From Microcaldota archaeon (lineage in GTDB: Archaea; Micrarchaeota; Micrarchaeia; Norongarragalinales; Norongarragalinaceae): a stretch of 64,000 nt of DNA. The translations under genes and the position numbers were made by a program. Location of the stretch: contig JACQQD010000001.1 of NCBI GenBank assembly GCA_016207165.1, positions 62,001-126,000 of the forward strand. The letters are read 5' to 3'. Positions 8,871 to 17,344 of this stretch are shown here, in pieces. The stretch's first letter is position 1. Each line of letters opens with the position of its first letter. Under the pieces are notes generated by a model that was not told the DNA's origin, searched no databases, and saw nothing but the letters and a program-made list of their open reading frames with translations.

Positions 8871-9658
8871 TGGAGGAACGGCAGGACGGTGTGTTGGCCT
8901 CCGATGGCGCGGTTCCCAAGCAAGCGCCCAAAACCAGGAAAAAGCGGAAAGCCGCCCAGCGCTTCAAGGTCACGCGGTTTGACAAGGATTTAGTCAAACT
9001 CATTCACGCTGGCACGACGAACCTCAAAGACGCATGCCAACAATTGGGCGTGGACTACGACTCGGCGCGAAGCCGTGCGCTGGCCATGGCGGAAAAAAAG
9101 TGGCTGGTCACCGACCCCTCGCATGCCGACGTGTTCCGCTTGGGTTTGGAGGGCTACAACCAGTTTGCCTCCGTCGTCAAACCCAAAGCCAAGTCATTGG
9201 CGGCCAAGGCGTCGGGGCGGTCGCCGCCCAAGGCGGCGGTCGCCGATTCGGAACCCGTGCCTCCACTGGAAGACGTGGATTCGCTGCCTTCGGCGTCCAA
9301 TGCCGTGGACTTGGCGGACTTGCTCCGCCGGGGCGCGCCCAAGTTGACGTCGGGGGAGCCGACGGATTACGGGTTGCCTGCGCCGTCACCTTCGCTGCCG
9401 GTGCCGCCCGTGACGCAGAAAAACGCCGCGGAAAGCACGGTGTGCGAACTGTGTCGGGCGCCGTTTAAGTTGTCCGTCAAGAATCTGGAGGGCGCCAAGT
9501 ACGCGCACTGTTTCTGCGGGGCCGCGTACCACAAGGACTGCTATCACGCGTTGGTGGAAGGCGGGGGCCGGTGCGCGCGGTGCGGAAGAAAGCTTTCACT
9601 CATCCTGGATCGGCACGCGGATGAGGCCCTCAAAAGCGTCAAGGATTTGTTTGACTAG
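8870..9658 (+). CDS. RING-like zinc-binding protein, candidate E3 (N-terminal HTH-like region)
   Basis: 262 aa; CELC-x(18)-CFCGAAYHKDC-x(10)-CARC cysteine/His spacing; start overlaps JAMM stop (TAATG). Confidence 0.8.
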   Translation: MEERQDGVLASDGAVPKQAPKTRKKRKAAQRFKVTRFDKDLVKLIHAGTTNLKDACQQLGVDYDSARSRALAMAEKKWLVTDPSHADVFRLGLEGYNQFASVVKPKAKSLAAKASGRSPPKAAVADSEPVPPLEDVDSLPSASNAVDLADLLRRGAPKLTSGEPTDYGLPAPSPSLPVPPVTQKNAAESTVCELCRAPFKLSVKNLEGAKYAHCFCGAAYHKDCYHALVEGGGRCARCGRKLSLILDRHADEALKSVKDLFD

Positions 9659-9660
9659 GC

Positions 9661-10044
9661 CTATTCTTTTGCTTGAATGGTTACTTTGTGAGTCAGAAAC
9701 GTCAGAAACTCAAGGCCCGAATGGCCGTGGTCGTCGGTATGCAACGACGCAATTACTTGCTTTTTTTTGTTTATGATTTCGACTCGTTTCCGCAGGTATT
9801 CTAGGACTTCGTCCGCCGTTGCAGGGTTTTTTCTACCGCGCCGGGAAGTGATGCTCGCGTCTTCTCCCTCTACCTTGATCTCGGTTCGAACCAGGTTGTT
9901 TCGCCGGAGGTGGGCGAGCCTCGGTAACCCGGAAGACCGGCGCAGGGTTTTTTCTCCCGGGTGACGAATGTATGCGGTCAACGAGTACGTTATTCCGGCA
10001 CGATTTAATCGTCCTATCAGGCTCTTCGTCGCTGCGTACACCAT
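9661..10044 (-). CDS. Uncharacterised protein downstream of E1-like gene
   Basis: 127 aa from ATG at 10044; co-directional with E1-like gene, 35 nt gap. Confidence 0.6.
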   Translation of the reverse strand: MVYAATKSLIGRLNRAGITYSLTAYIRHPGEKTLRRSSGLPRLAHLRRNNLVRTEIKVEGEDASITSRRGRKNPATADEVLEYLRKRVEIINKKKQVIASLHTDDHGHSGLEFLTFLTHKVTIQAKE

Positions 10045-10079
10045 GATGACTAATTTTCCAGGGTCTTTAACTGCGTTTC

Positions 10080-10850
10080 TTAGGGATGCACCGGGCACGT
10101 TTTTCTTTTGGGAACCTCGAAGGTTTGCGTTTGCTGGGTTAAGCCGTTGTAGTGCACGTACGTTCCCGCGCCAGAGTTTTGTTGCAACAAGTTGGCCAGC
10201 CAGGCGTTGACTTGCATGGCGGACACCACGGACGTGGTCGTCGGAAGGGCGGGGGTTTTGGGGTCCAGGTAATCCAGGACTTCCCCGACGCAGCTGTACT
10301 TTTTCCACAGCAGTTTGTAGTCGCGGTTGTTCATGCCGCACTCCAGGCATGAAGACGGTTTGGATACGACCTGCAGCTTTCCAAAGAATCCGTTGGTGCC
10401 GCCATCAAACAGGGGCGCGTAATGATAGGTTTGGGCGTTTGTGTGAAGGCGCGCGCCCAGGTTGTCCAAACAACCAAAAACGGCGTCGTGCGTTTGGAAC
10501 GCGGTTTCCGGAATCGTTTCCACGGCCCGGTGGTCCGGCGTGATGGCGGTGTCAGGAAACGTTTTGGCGGCTTTTTCGACGATGACGTCGGCCTTGAATC
10601 GGTGCGTTTGCGCGTCGCTTGAATCAAAGAAGACGCAGCGGTTCAAGTTGGCCGGAACCACGGTGTCAAAGTCAACGACGGTGATCTTTCCGACGCCCAA
10701 TTGAAGCAAGAGCTTGACGGTTTCGTTGCCCAAGGCCCCTGCTCCGATGACCAAGACGTTTTGCTTCCTGATTTTTTCCTGGTCCCATTGCGCAACGCGT
10801 TTTTGGCGGTCGAAGCGGTCCGCGTCCACAACCTTAATTTCAGGCGCCAT
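10080..10850 (-). CDS. E1-like / ThiF-MoeB family adenylyltransferase
   Basis: RFDRQKRVAQW, VLVIGAGALGNETVKLLLQLGVGKITVVDFDTVVPANLNR, CLECG...CPVH zinc ligands, PTTTSVVSAMQVN; 256 aa. Confidence 0.93.
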   Translation of the reverse strand: MAPEIKVVDADRFDRQKRVAQWDQEKIRKQNVLVIGAGALGNETVKLLLQLGVGKITVVDFDTVVPANLNRCVFFDSSDAQTHRFKADVIVEKAAKTFPDTAITPDHRAVETIPETAFQTHDAVFGCLDNLGARLHTNAQTYHYAPLFDGGTNGFFGKLQVVSKPSSCLECGMNNRDYKLLWKKYSCVGEVLDYLDPKTPALPTTTSVVSAMQVNAWLANLLQQNSGAGTYVHYNGLTQQTQTFEVPKRKTCPVHP

Positions 10851-11643
10851 GCACGCCTTGTACGTGCCAACGTTTTTCTATTCGACGGACGACGCGGCGG
10901 GCGTGAACGCGGCAAACGCGCTGCGCCACGCCCGACTAAACCGGCCCTTGAAAATCAACGGGTTTGCGGCGTGGCGGTTTGACGGGTTTGATTTGGTGGA
11001 AACGGGTTCGCGGACGGTTCAATTCCAGGATGCGGATTTGTTTGAAACGGATTTGGTCGTGTTCTTGTCTCGTCATGCGTCCGCCTCCAAGACTCCGTGC
11101 TTTACGTGTCACGTGACCGGCAATTTTGGGCCCGCCAATCCGGATATGGGCGGGCGGGATGGAACGCTTTCCCGTGCGTCCGCGTTTTGGTTGAAGCGAT
11201 TTTATCTGGCGCTTCAGGAACGCGCGGGCCACGTCTTTTTGGAGGCCACGCACCACGGCCCAACCCTTCAAACGCCGAGTTTGTTCGTGGAAATTGGTTC
11301 GGAAGGGGCCGAATGGAAGAAACCGGAGAACGGCGTGGCGTTGGCCGAATCGGTGCTGGCCGCGTTGTCTCGAAAGGATGAAGGCAAGGCGGCTTTGGGG
11401 TTGGGTGGCGCGCATTACTGTTCCGCTTTCGCTCCGCTGATGCAGGAGGGCTGGGCCTTGTCGCATGTCGCTTCAAAGCATTCCGTGGGTTTTGTGACGA
11501 AGGACCTCGTCAAGCAGGCGGTGGAAAAGACGGTGGAGCCGGTGGAACATGTTTTCCTGGACTTCAAGGGTTTGCCCGCGGAAAAGAAAAAAGAGATTCC
11601 GGCTTGGTGTGAACAACTGGGTTTGGCGTGGGAGCGGGTTTAG
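10849..11643 (+). CDS. dtdA: D-aminoacyl-tRNA deacylase, archaeal DTD2 type
   Basis: YSTDDAAGVNAANAL, FLSRHAS, EATHHGPTL, GGAHYCSAF, SKHSVGFVT motifs; 264 aa. Confidence 0.85.
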   Translation: MHALYVPTFFYSTDDAAGVNAANALRHARLNRPLKINGFAAWRFDGFDLVETGSRTVQFQDADLFETDLVVFLSRHASASKTPCFTCHVTGNFGPANPDMGGRDGTLSRASAFWLKRFYLALQERAGHVFLEATHHGPTLQTPSLFVEIGSEGAEWKKPENGVALAESVLAALSRKDEGKAALGLGGAHYCSAFAPLMQEGWALSHVASKHSVGFVTKDLVKQAVEKTVEPVEHVFLDFKGLPAEKKKEIPAWCEQLGLAWERV

Positions 11644-12491
11644 ATTCGCGGCCGGTATGGGTGCTTGGGGGTTGGTTTTTTGCCTGCGGCGTGGATTCGT
11701 CGCCACGCGACTTTGACGCGGGCCGTGTTGGGAAGCCGGTAGCTTGGCCGGACGTTGAATCGGGTGGGGCGTTCGGCGTTGGTCAGCTCCGCCAGGGGCA
11801 TGTGTTGGTTGATGTCGCTGGCGGTGGCGTTCCAATTGGCTTGCAGGGATTCGTCGGTGTGGTGTTGTTGGTTCAAGTGCTCTCGCCAAAGACGGATGAG
11901 TTCTTCGTCGCTGTAGCGGTCCATGGCCTTGAGTTGTTTTGGCTCGGGAGACGGCATGGGTGGGCCAGTCAGGTGGCGGGTTTGGTGCTGAAAACCGTTG
12001 AAAAGCAAGTTTCTTTTGATGTGGTTCATTTCCACGCGTCGCGTCAACTCCAGGACTTCGCCGCGGGTGAACGGCCGGAAGCCGTGTCGGGCGTAGAACG
12101 ATCGGAGTTCGTCGCTAGAAAGCCTGCGGTCGCCGATGGCTTGCGGATGCAGGTAGAGTGGCACGTTGGATTTCTTGGCCAATTGCACGACGAGACGGAG
12201 CAGTTCGGAGCCGATTCCTTGTCCGCGGTACGCCGGCGCCACGGAGAGCTGGCTTAACTCGACCCATTCGGAACCCGTCTTGGCGAGCATGTGGCCTTCT
12301 CTAGTCCGGAAGCCCGCGTACGCGACCAAATTGCCCGTTTGCAATTCCCGTACTTGGATGACGGGTTCGCCTTGAAAGTCGCCAGACCAGTGCAATAGTT
12401 CTTCCACCACGACTTTCTTCCCGTCCACGGTGGCTTCGGCGATTTTCCGGGTGCGGGCCACGCGGCCCGTCTCCGTGGCTTTTTCTTCCAT
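11640..12491 (-). CDS. GNAT acetyltransferase with C-terminal extension
   Basis: LSVAPAYRGQGIGSELLRLVVQLAKK, FYARHGFRPF; ~110 aa C-terminal extension. Confidence 0.8.
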   Translation of the reverse strand: MEEKATETGRVARTRKIAEATVDGKKVVVEELLHWSGDFQGEPVIQVRELQTGNLVAYAGFRTREGHMLAKTGSEWVELSQLSVAPAYRGQGIGSELLRLVVQLAKKSNVPLYLHPQAIGDRRLSSDELRSFYARHGFRPFTRGEVLELTRRVEMNHIKRNLLFNGFQHQTRHLTGPPMPSPEPKQLKAMDRYSDEELIRLWREHLNQQHHTDESLQANWNATASDINQHMPLAELTNAERPTRFNVRPSYRLPNTARVKVAWRRIHAAGKKPTPKHPYRPRI

Positions 12492-12563
12492 GAAGGTGAC
12501 TTATGGGGTTTGATTTCAAAAAACTTTTCATGCGTCAAAGTTCGGTTGCTTTTTCCCCTTGCT

Positions 12564-13679
12564 TTAGTACTGAGAAAGTTTCCTCTGGGTTAAAATCCGG
12601 CTTTTCTTGAGGTATTGGCTCCAAGGCTGTTTCAAGCGTTTTTTCAGTTCTGTTACGGCGTCGTTGAAGTTGGAGGTTTTGAACGGCGGCCGGGTGAAGG
12701 CGTGCCGCACGTTTTCTCGAACCTCCCAAACGCCTACGGGCACGACGTATTTTGGTGAGACTTCTCGGAACACGATGGCGCGCGCCTGCCGCTTCATCTT
12801 GAAAAGCGCTTCCGCGACGCCGAAGCGTCCGGCGTAGTAGCCGCCGCCCTCGCCTTCCGCGTAACGGGTTCGGCCTTCAAACGCCTCGTATTCGTGTGCG
12901 ATGTTGGACTGGTTTTCAAAGGATTCGAATTGCTCGAACTCCCACGCGCCGGGAAGCAAGAGGATTTCGAAGTGGTTGTACAAATAGTTGTTCGAATAAA
13001 TTCGGTACTCGCCGGTTTCGGGAAACCCTCGGATTTGTTCCAGCCACTCTTTGGCAATCATGTCGTCCGTGGCGGTGATGCTCCACTTGGTTGGAACTAG
13101 TTTTCGCTTTTGGCCCAAAATCCCGGCGGACAACAGTTTTTGGACGTAGTGGTAGTCAAACCGCGGCAGCAGTTCGGAAAGCGCATCTTTGACCTTGAGT
13201 TTTTCCTGGATTAACGCGTCGACTTTCTTGGGCACTTTCGGGTTTTCCGTCAGCCGCATGCGCTCCAAAACCCCGGAGGGCCCCATGGGTTGGACGTGTT
13301 CTGAAAACGAGAGGGAAAACCGAGGCGTTTTTTCGAATTGCATTTCCACGTCCAACGGCTTTTGCGCGGCCGCCAGCCAGAACGCTTCTTCCTCGGTGCG
13401 GTGGACGTGTTGGACGGTGAAGCCGCGGGCAAGCAGTGCGCGGTGGCGCAAGAGTTCCGGGTAATTCAGCCCGTACAAGTCCGTGGGCGCATCCAGTACG
13501 CCTTCATCCAGTCCCACCAGGGGCCCGGCGCGAACGGACGGATACCCGTATTCGCCGACGAACACGTTGGGCGGCGAGGGGCCAAACGTGGTCTTGGATA
13601 GCCTCGGCAAAACCTGGTTTTCCAGGTCCCGCATCCACGTCTTGCCCCGGATCCACTCGTACACGGAATCGCGCTGCAT
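12564..13679 (-). CDS. nreA: NreA-like DNA repair protein
   Basis: FGPSPPNVFVGEYGYPSVRAGPL, VEMQFEKTPRFSLSFSEHVQPMGPS, archaeal Nre family pattern; C-terminal QRKLSQY resembles a PIP box. Confidence 0.85.
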   Translation of the reverse strand: MQRDSVYEWIRGKTWMRDLENQVLPRLSKTTFGPSPPNVFVGEYGYPSVRAGPLVGLDEGVLDAPTDLYGLNYPELLRHRALLARGFTVQHVHRTEEEAFWLAAAQKPLDVEMQFEKTPRFSLSFSEHVQPMGPSGVLERMRLTENPKVPKKVDALIQEKLKVKDALSELLPRFDYHYVQKLLSAGILGQKRKLVPTKWSITATDDMIAKEWLEQIRGFPETGEYRIYSNNYLYNHFEILLLPGAWEFEQFESFENQSNIAHEYEAFEGRTRYAEGEGGGYYAGRFGVAEALFKMKRQARAIVFREVSPKYVVPVGVWEVRENVRHAFTRPPFKTSNFNDAVTELKKRLKQPWSQYLKKSRILTQRKLSQY

Positions 13680-13719
13680 GACCTGCCTTTTCCACGCCCC
13701 CGTTTAAGCCCTTTTCCAG

Positions 13720-13835
13720 ACCCAACTCTTTTACCAGTCTCTTACAAGCCTCTTACTAGTACCTCACGAGCCTTTTACGGACCACCAATGGCATCTTATT
13801 GGTCTCTTATGCGGTATCTTACAGAGTCCTTGGTA
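13720..13835. repeat. Degenerate ~11-nt periodic repeat (AGNCTCTTACN)
   Basis: AGTCTCTTACA-AGCCTCTTACT-AGTACCTCACG-AGCCTTTTACG... read directly. Confidence 0.4.
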
Positions 13836-13899
13836 TCAGAGGTGCCCCTTATTCGGCCAATACCGGAATCGTAAGTCTTTTATAAGGCTCCGACGTATC

Positions 13900-13982
13900 C
13901 CTTACTTGTGCCTGTTGGGCACGAAACATCTGTGGTGGGGAAAGAAAGCCAAGGGGGTTCACGCCCCCTCGGTTTTCTTTTC
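13900..13982 (+). ncRNA. Candidate short structured RNA or 5' leader
   Basis: TATA-like CTTTTATAAGG at ~13876; hairpins GTGCC-TGTTG-GGCAC and AAAGAAAGCCAAGGGGG-TTCACG-CCCCCTCGGTTTTCTTT followed by T-rich tract. Confidence 0.3.
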
Positions 13983-14030
13983 GGTTTCGGGTGACTTAGT
14001 TTCGTGGAAGTTTTTCAAGCCAAGGAAAAA

Positions 14031-15131
14031 ATGCTGGCCAATTTGGGTTGGAGCGAGAACCCGTTTGTCAAGGATTTGCGGTTTTCCGAGAGGGATTACT
14101 TTCTGAAATTTTATTACCCGTTGGAGGCTCAGGAGATCCTCAAGCGCTTGGCTTTTGACGCCAAGGCCTGCCTGTTCTTGGGGCCCAAGGGTGTTGGAAA
14201 GACTTCGGCCATGTATTTTGTGGCGTACGGCTTGCCCAAAGACCAGTTTGACACCGTGATTTTCAAGGAGCCGCCGCAAAGCTTGGAAGAGTTGGCGGAG
14301 CAAAGCGGTTTTGGCCGGCAAGGCTTCTTGGACAAATTGCTCAAAAAGCCGTTTTCCCGGCAGAACCTCGTGGACGCGCTCAAGCGCCACGGCAAGAAAA
14401 TCGTTTTTTTCCTGGATGAGGCGCATTTGGAGAAAAACCATTCGATGTACATGGAGTTCAAGTATCTTTTGGACGACGTGCCGAACTTGCGGCTGGTCTT
14501 GTCCGCGTTAAGCAAGGAGGGTTTTCCCGACTCGCTTCTGCATTTGGTCGGCGAGCCCAACACGTTCTTGCGCCGGAGTTTCACCGGAGGGGAAATGACG
14601 CGGCTGATTTCGCACCGCATTGCGGCGGTCGGCGGGTCGCCGCTCAAGCCGTTTCCGCAGGCGTATTTGGACTCCATGTTGACGGAACAAAACCTGCTGT
14701 CGCCTCGGTACGTGTTTGACGAGCTCAACGCGTTTCTGGCGGGCTTGGCCACCGGGGAGTCCACGTGGAAGGGCGCGGCGGAGTACGCCGGCAACCCGAT
14801 TGTCGAGGCGGCGGTGGCCGCTTCGGTGGGAACCACGCGGTCGCATGCGGAGTGGTGGCCGCAGTTGTCGCCTTCTCAGAGTGCCATCATGGATTATTTG
14901 TTGCAACAGCGCGAGGCGACCCTTCAAGACATCATGAAGGCCACTTCGTTGTCGCAGAACACGTCGTTTAACGCCTTGTACCAGTTGCGGGGCGATGACG
15001 CGGCGGAAAAAAAGCGCAAGCCCAAGGTGCCTTTTCCTTTGGTCAAGGCCAAAAGCGTGAGGGTGGGCGCGCGCAAGAAGAACGTGTACGTGGTGGTGGA
15101 CAAGGTACGAAACCTGTTCACCACGCATTGA
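14031..15131 (+). CDS. AAA+ ATPase with C-terminal winged-helix-like region
   Basis: FLGPKGVGKTSA Walker A, IVFFLDEAH Walker B; alternative GTG start at 14004. Confidence 0.8.
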   Translation: MLANLGWSENPFVKDLRFSERDYFLKFYYPLEAQEILKRLAFDAKACLFLGPKGVGKTSAMYFVAYGLPKDQFDTVIFKEPPQSLEELAEQSGFGRQGFLDKLLKKPFSRQNLVDALKRHGKKIVFFLDEAHLEKNHSMYMEFKYLLDDVPNLRLVLSALSKEGFPDSLLHLVGEPNTFLRRSFTGGEMTRLISHRIAAVGGSPLKPFPQAYLDSMLTEQNLLSPRYVFDELNAFLAGLATGESTWKGAAEYAGNPIVEAAVAASVGTTRSHAEWWPQLSPSQSAIMDYLLQQREATLQDIMKATSLSQNTSFNALYQLRGDDAAEKKRKPKVPFPLVKAKSVRVGARKKNVYVVVDKVRNLFTTH

Positions 15132-15147
15132 AGTGGGGGGAGAGACT

Positions 15148-15282
15148 ATGAAGACGTTGAAGCAGGTGGTTGACGAATTGGCGGAAAGCCGGTCGTCGTA
15201 CAAGTTTTCGGTCCAAAACGGGAAAGTCAAGATTGCCGTGGACGGCTTGATGCACTCGTTGCGCAAGCCGTTCTTGGGTTAG
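15148..15282 (+). CDS. 44-aa small protein between ATPase and histone
   Basis: GGGGGGAGAGA ribosome-binding site, MKTLKQVVDELAESRSSYKFSVQNGKVKIAVDGLMHSLRKPFLG. Confidence 0.5.
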   Translation: MKTLKQVVDELAESRSSYKFSVQNGKVKIAVDGLMHSLRKPFLG

Positions 15283-15319
15283 TTCCGGTCATCGGTTCTG
15301 AAGGGGAGAGCAGAACGTT

Positions 15320-15541
15320 ATGGCCATTCGACCCACCAGTCTGTCGTTGTTTGACTCCGATGCCTTGCTTCGCCAAGGCGGCGCCGAGCGCGTCGGCGAG
15401 GACGCGTCCCGCAAATTGGCGGAGATTTTGGAGGACAGCGCTCAGCGCATTGTGGTCGATGCCCAGCGCTTGGCGCGCCACGCGGGGAGGAAACGCATTT
15501 TGCGGGAGGATATCCTGTTGGCGGCCCAAATGATCCGCTAG
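15320..15541 (+). CDS. Archaeal histone
   Basis: GGAERVGEDASRKLAEILEDSAQRIVVDAQRLARHAGRKRILREDILLAAQMIR histone fold. Confidence 0.93.
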   Translation: MAIRPTSLSLFDSDALLRQGGAERVGEDASRKLAEILEDSAQRIVVDAQRLARHAGRKRILREDILLAAQMIR

Positions 15542-15568
15542 CTTTTTTGGGGGTGGAGTCTGACGCGT

Positions 15569-16975
15569 TTAGCGGAGTTGCAGTTGGACTTCCACGACTT
15601 GCTTGATTTTTTTCAGGAACGTTTTGACGTTTTCAGGCGTGGCGTCCAACGAGGCGCCGGCGGCCACGGCGTGTCCTCCACCAAATCCTTGGACGTCTTC
15701 CGCCGCTTTTTTCATGGCTTCGCCTAAATCCAGGCCTTGGGTGCACAAGTCTTTGGACCCGCGTCCGGAGGCCTTCAAGGCGCCTTGCTCGTCGACGCTC
15801 AAGCCGATGACGGGCTTGGTGCGTTGGACCAGTCCCGAGGAAAAATACGCTCCGCAGACGACGCCGATGATGGTGTCCGAAATTGTTCCGCGTCCGTCGA
15901 TCAGATAGAATGCGCCGGCGTCCACCGCGTTTTTCTTGGCGAATTCAATGCCTTGTCGGACGGCCAGGCGGTGTTTTTTGAGCAGGTCTTGTGCTTGTTG
16001 CAGGGCTCCGTCTTGGCCCAGGCACGCGCCAATGCCGATTTGGGGCGCGTCGTGGCGCCCGCAGGCGTTCAACAAGGTGGAGAATTCGTAGGCTTCTTTT
16101 CGTTCGGAGCCCTCCGGTTCAAAGGGAAACACGTAGACGTCCCCCACCATTTGCCGGATGAGTTTTTCCTCCACGCCTTGCGCGTACGCGTACTGGATGA
16201 GGGCGGAGGCGAGTTTTTTCCGTTCAAACACGTTGAGTCCGTAGTAGGAAAGCGTTTTTCCGTCGCGGTACGTGGGAACGCCTTCGTTTTTCAGGAATAC
16301 GGCGCAGGCCTTGTCGTCGCCGGTCAAGCCCGGAAGCACGGGTTCGGTGCAGTACGTCAGAAACGACACCAGGGAGCGCGTGACTTTGCCGAACAATTTG
16401 AGGTCGTTGGTGTGCAGGACTTGTCCTTGGTTTACGGCTTCTTGGAACATGCGTTGGTTGAGTCCCTGGAAACCGTTTTGGTCCTGCATGTCGCCGACGG
16501 CTCCGACGATGCCCAGTTGCGCGGAGAGGCCCGTATGACGGAAGCAGTACCAGGCCGTGGAGGCCGAGCAGGCGTCCACGGCTCCGTCAAATTCGAAGTC
16601 ATGGCAGTTGATTCGTTCAATGTCTGAGTCTTTGGAGGGCGGGTGGTGGTCGATGACCACTTTTTTTGGGTTGGACATGCCTTCCACGAGTTCCAGTTGT
16701 CCGGCGCCCAAATCGGTGAAGACCAGTTCCTTGTCCGGCGGGATGGACTTGGCGGAGGCGTCGTCGAGTTTCTTGAGCATCAAGGTCGGCGCGTTTTTGC
16801 CTTTCAACTGAAAGGCTTTTTTGGCCAACGCCGCGGAAGTCAGTCCGTCGCAGTCCAGGTGGTGGACGATGAGCGGGTCCTGAAAGGCCAATGCCCATTC
16901 CCCGATTTGGCGGGCCTTTTTCTCGAAGCCGTCCGCGTCCGGGGAACGGGGCGCCGTTGGCAGCGTGGTTTGCAT
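15569..16975 (-). CDS. DHH/DHHA1 phosphoesterase, RecJ-like exonuclease
   Basis: HHLDCDGLTSAAL, VIDHHPPSKD, GFGGGHAVAAGAS (DHHA1); 468 aa. Confidence 0.88.
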   Translation of the reverse strand: MQTTLPTAPRSPDADGFEKKARQIGEWALAFQDPLIVHHLDCDGLTSAALAKKAFQLKGKNAPTLMLKKLDDASAKSIPPDKELVFTDLGAGQLELVEGMSNPKKVVIDHHPPSKDSDIERINCHDFEFDGAVDACSASTAWYCFRHTGLSAQLGIVGAVGDMQDQNGFQGLNQRMFQEAVNQGQVLHTNDLKLFGKVTRSLVSFLTYCTEPVLPGLTGDDKACAVFLKNEGVPTYRDGKTLSYYGLNVFERKKLASALIQYAYAQGVEEKLIRQMVGDVYVFPFEPEGSERKEAYEFSTLLNACGRHDAPQIGIGACLGQDGALQQAQDLLKKHRLAVRQGIEFAKKNAVDAGAFYLIDGRGTISDTIIGVVCGAYFSSGLVQRTKPVIGLSVDEQGALKASGRGSKDLCTQGLDLGEAMKKAAEDVQGFGGGHAVAAGASLDATPENVKTFLKKIKQVVEVQLQLR

Positions 16976-17027
16976 GGAGTTTGAACTGGATGAAACCGCT
17001 TAAATGGCTTGGCGTTAAATTCTCGTC

Positions 17028-17285
17028 ATGTCCCGCATTTCCCGCGAGCGCTTCCACAAGATTGCCGAGCAGGTGTTGGGCGTCTTGTACGACTCTTTTC
17101 CCATACCGCTTTCCACGCGAAAAGTCGCCGAGGAAATCGCGCGGGACAACGAGTTCACGTTGAAGGTCCTGCTTTTCTTGGAGCAACAAAAACTGGTGTC
17201 GAAAGTGGACCAGGGCAAGACGGGTTTGCTTGAAAGAACGGTGCGGTGGAAGATTTCTGCGTCGGCCAGAACCAAAATGGGTTGA
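17028..17285 (+). CDS. Small winged-helix DNA-binding protein
   Basis: 85 aa; LSTRKVAEEIARDNEFTLKVLLFLEQQKLVSKV wHTH pattern. Confidence 0.65.
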   Translation: MSRISRERFHKIAEQVLGVLYDSFPIPLSTRKVAEEIARDNEFTLKVLLFLEQQKLVSKVDQGKTGLLERTVRWKISASARTKMG

Positions 17286-17312
17286 CTTCCGAGTGCGACA
17301 ACGCTTAAATAC

Positions 17313-17322
17313 GTGCATGCAC
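17313..17322. promoter_or_regulatory. Palindrome GTGCATGCAC upstream of VapBC-like pair
   Basis: Perfect 10-bp palindrome between TATA-like CTTAAATA and antitoxin start. Confidence 0.4.
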
Positions 17323-17344
17323 ACGTTATTTCAGGTGTTTGCAC

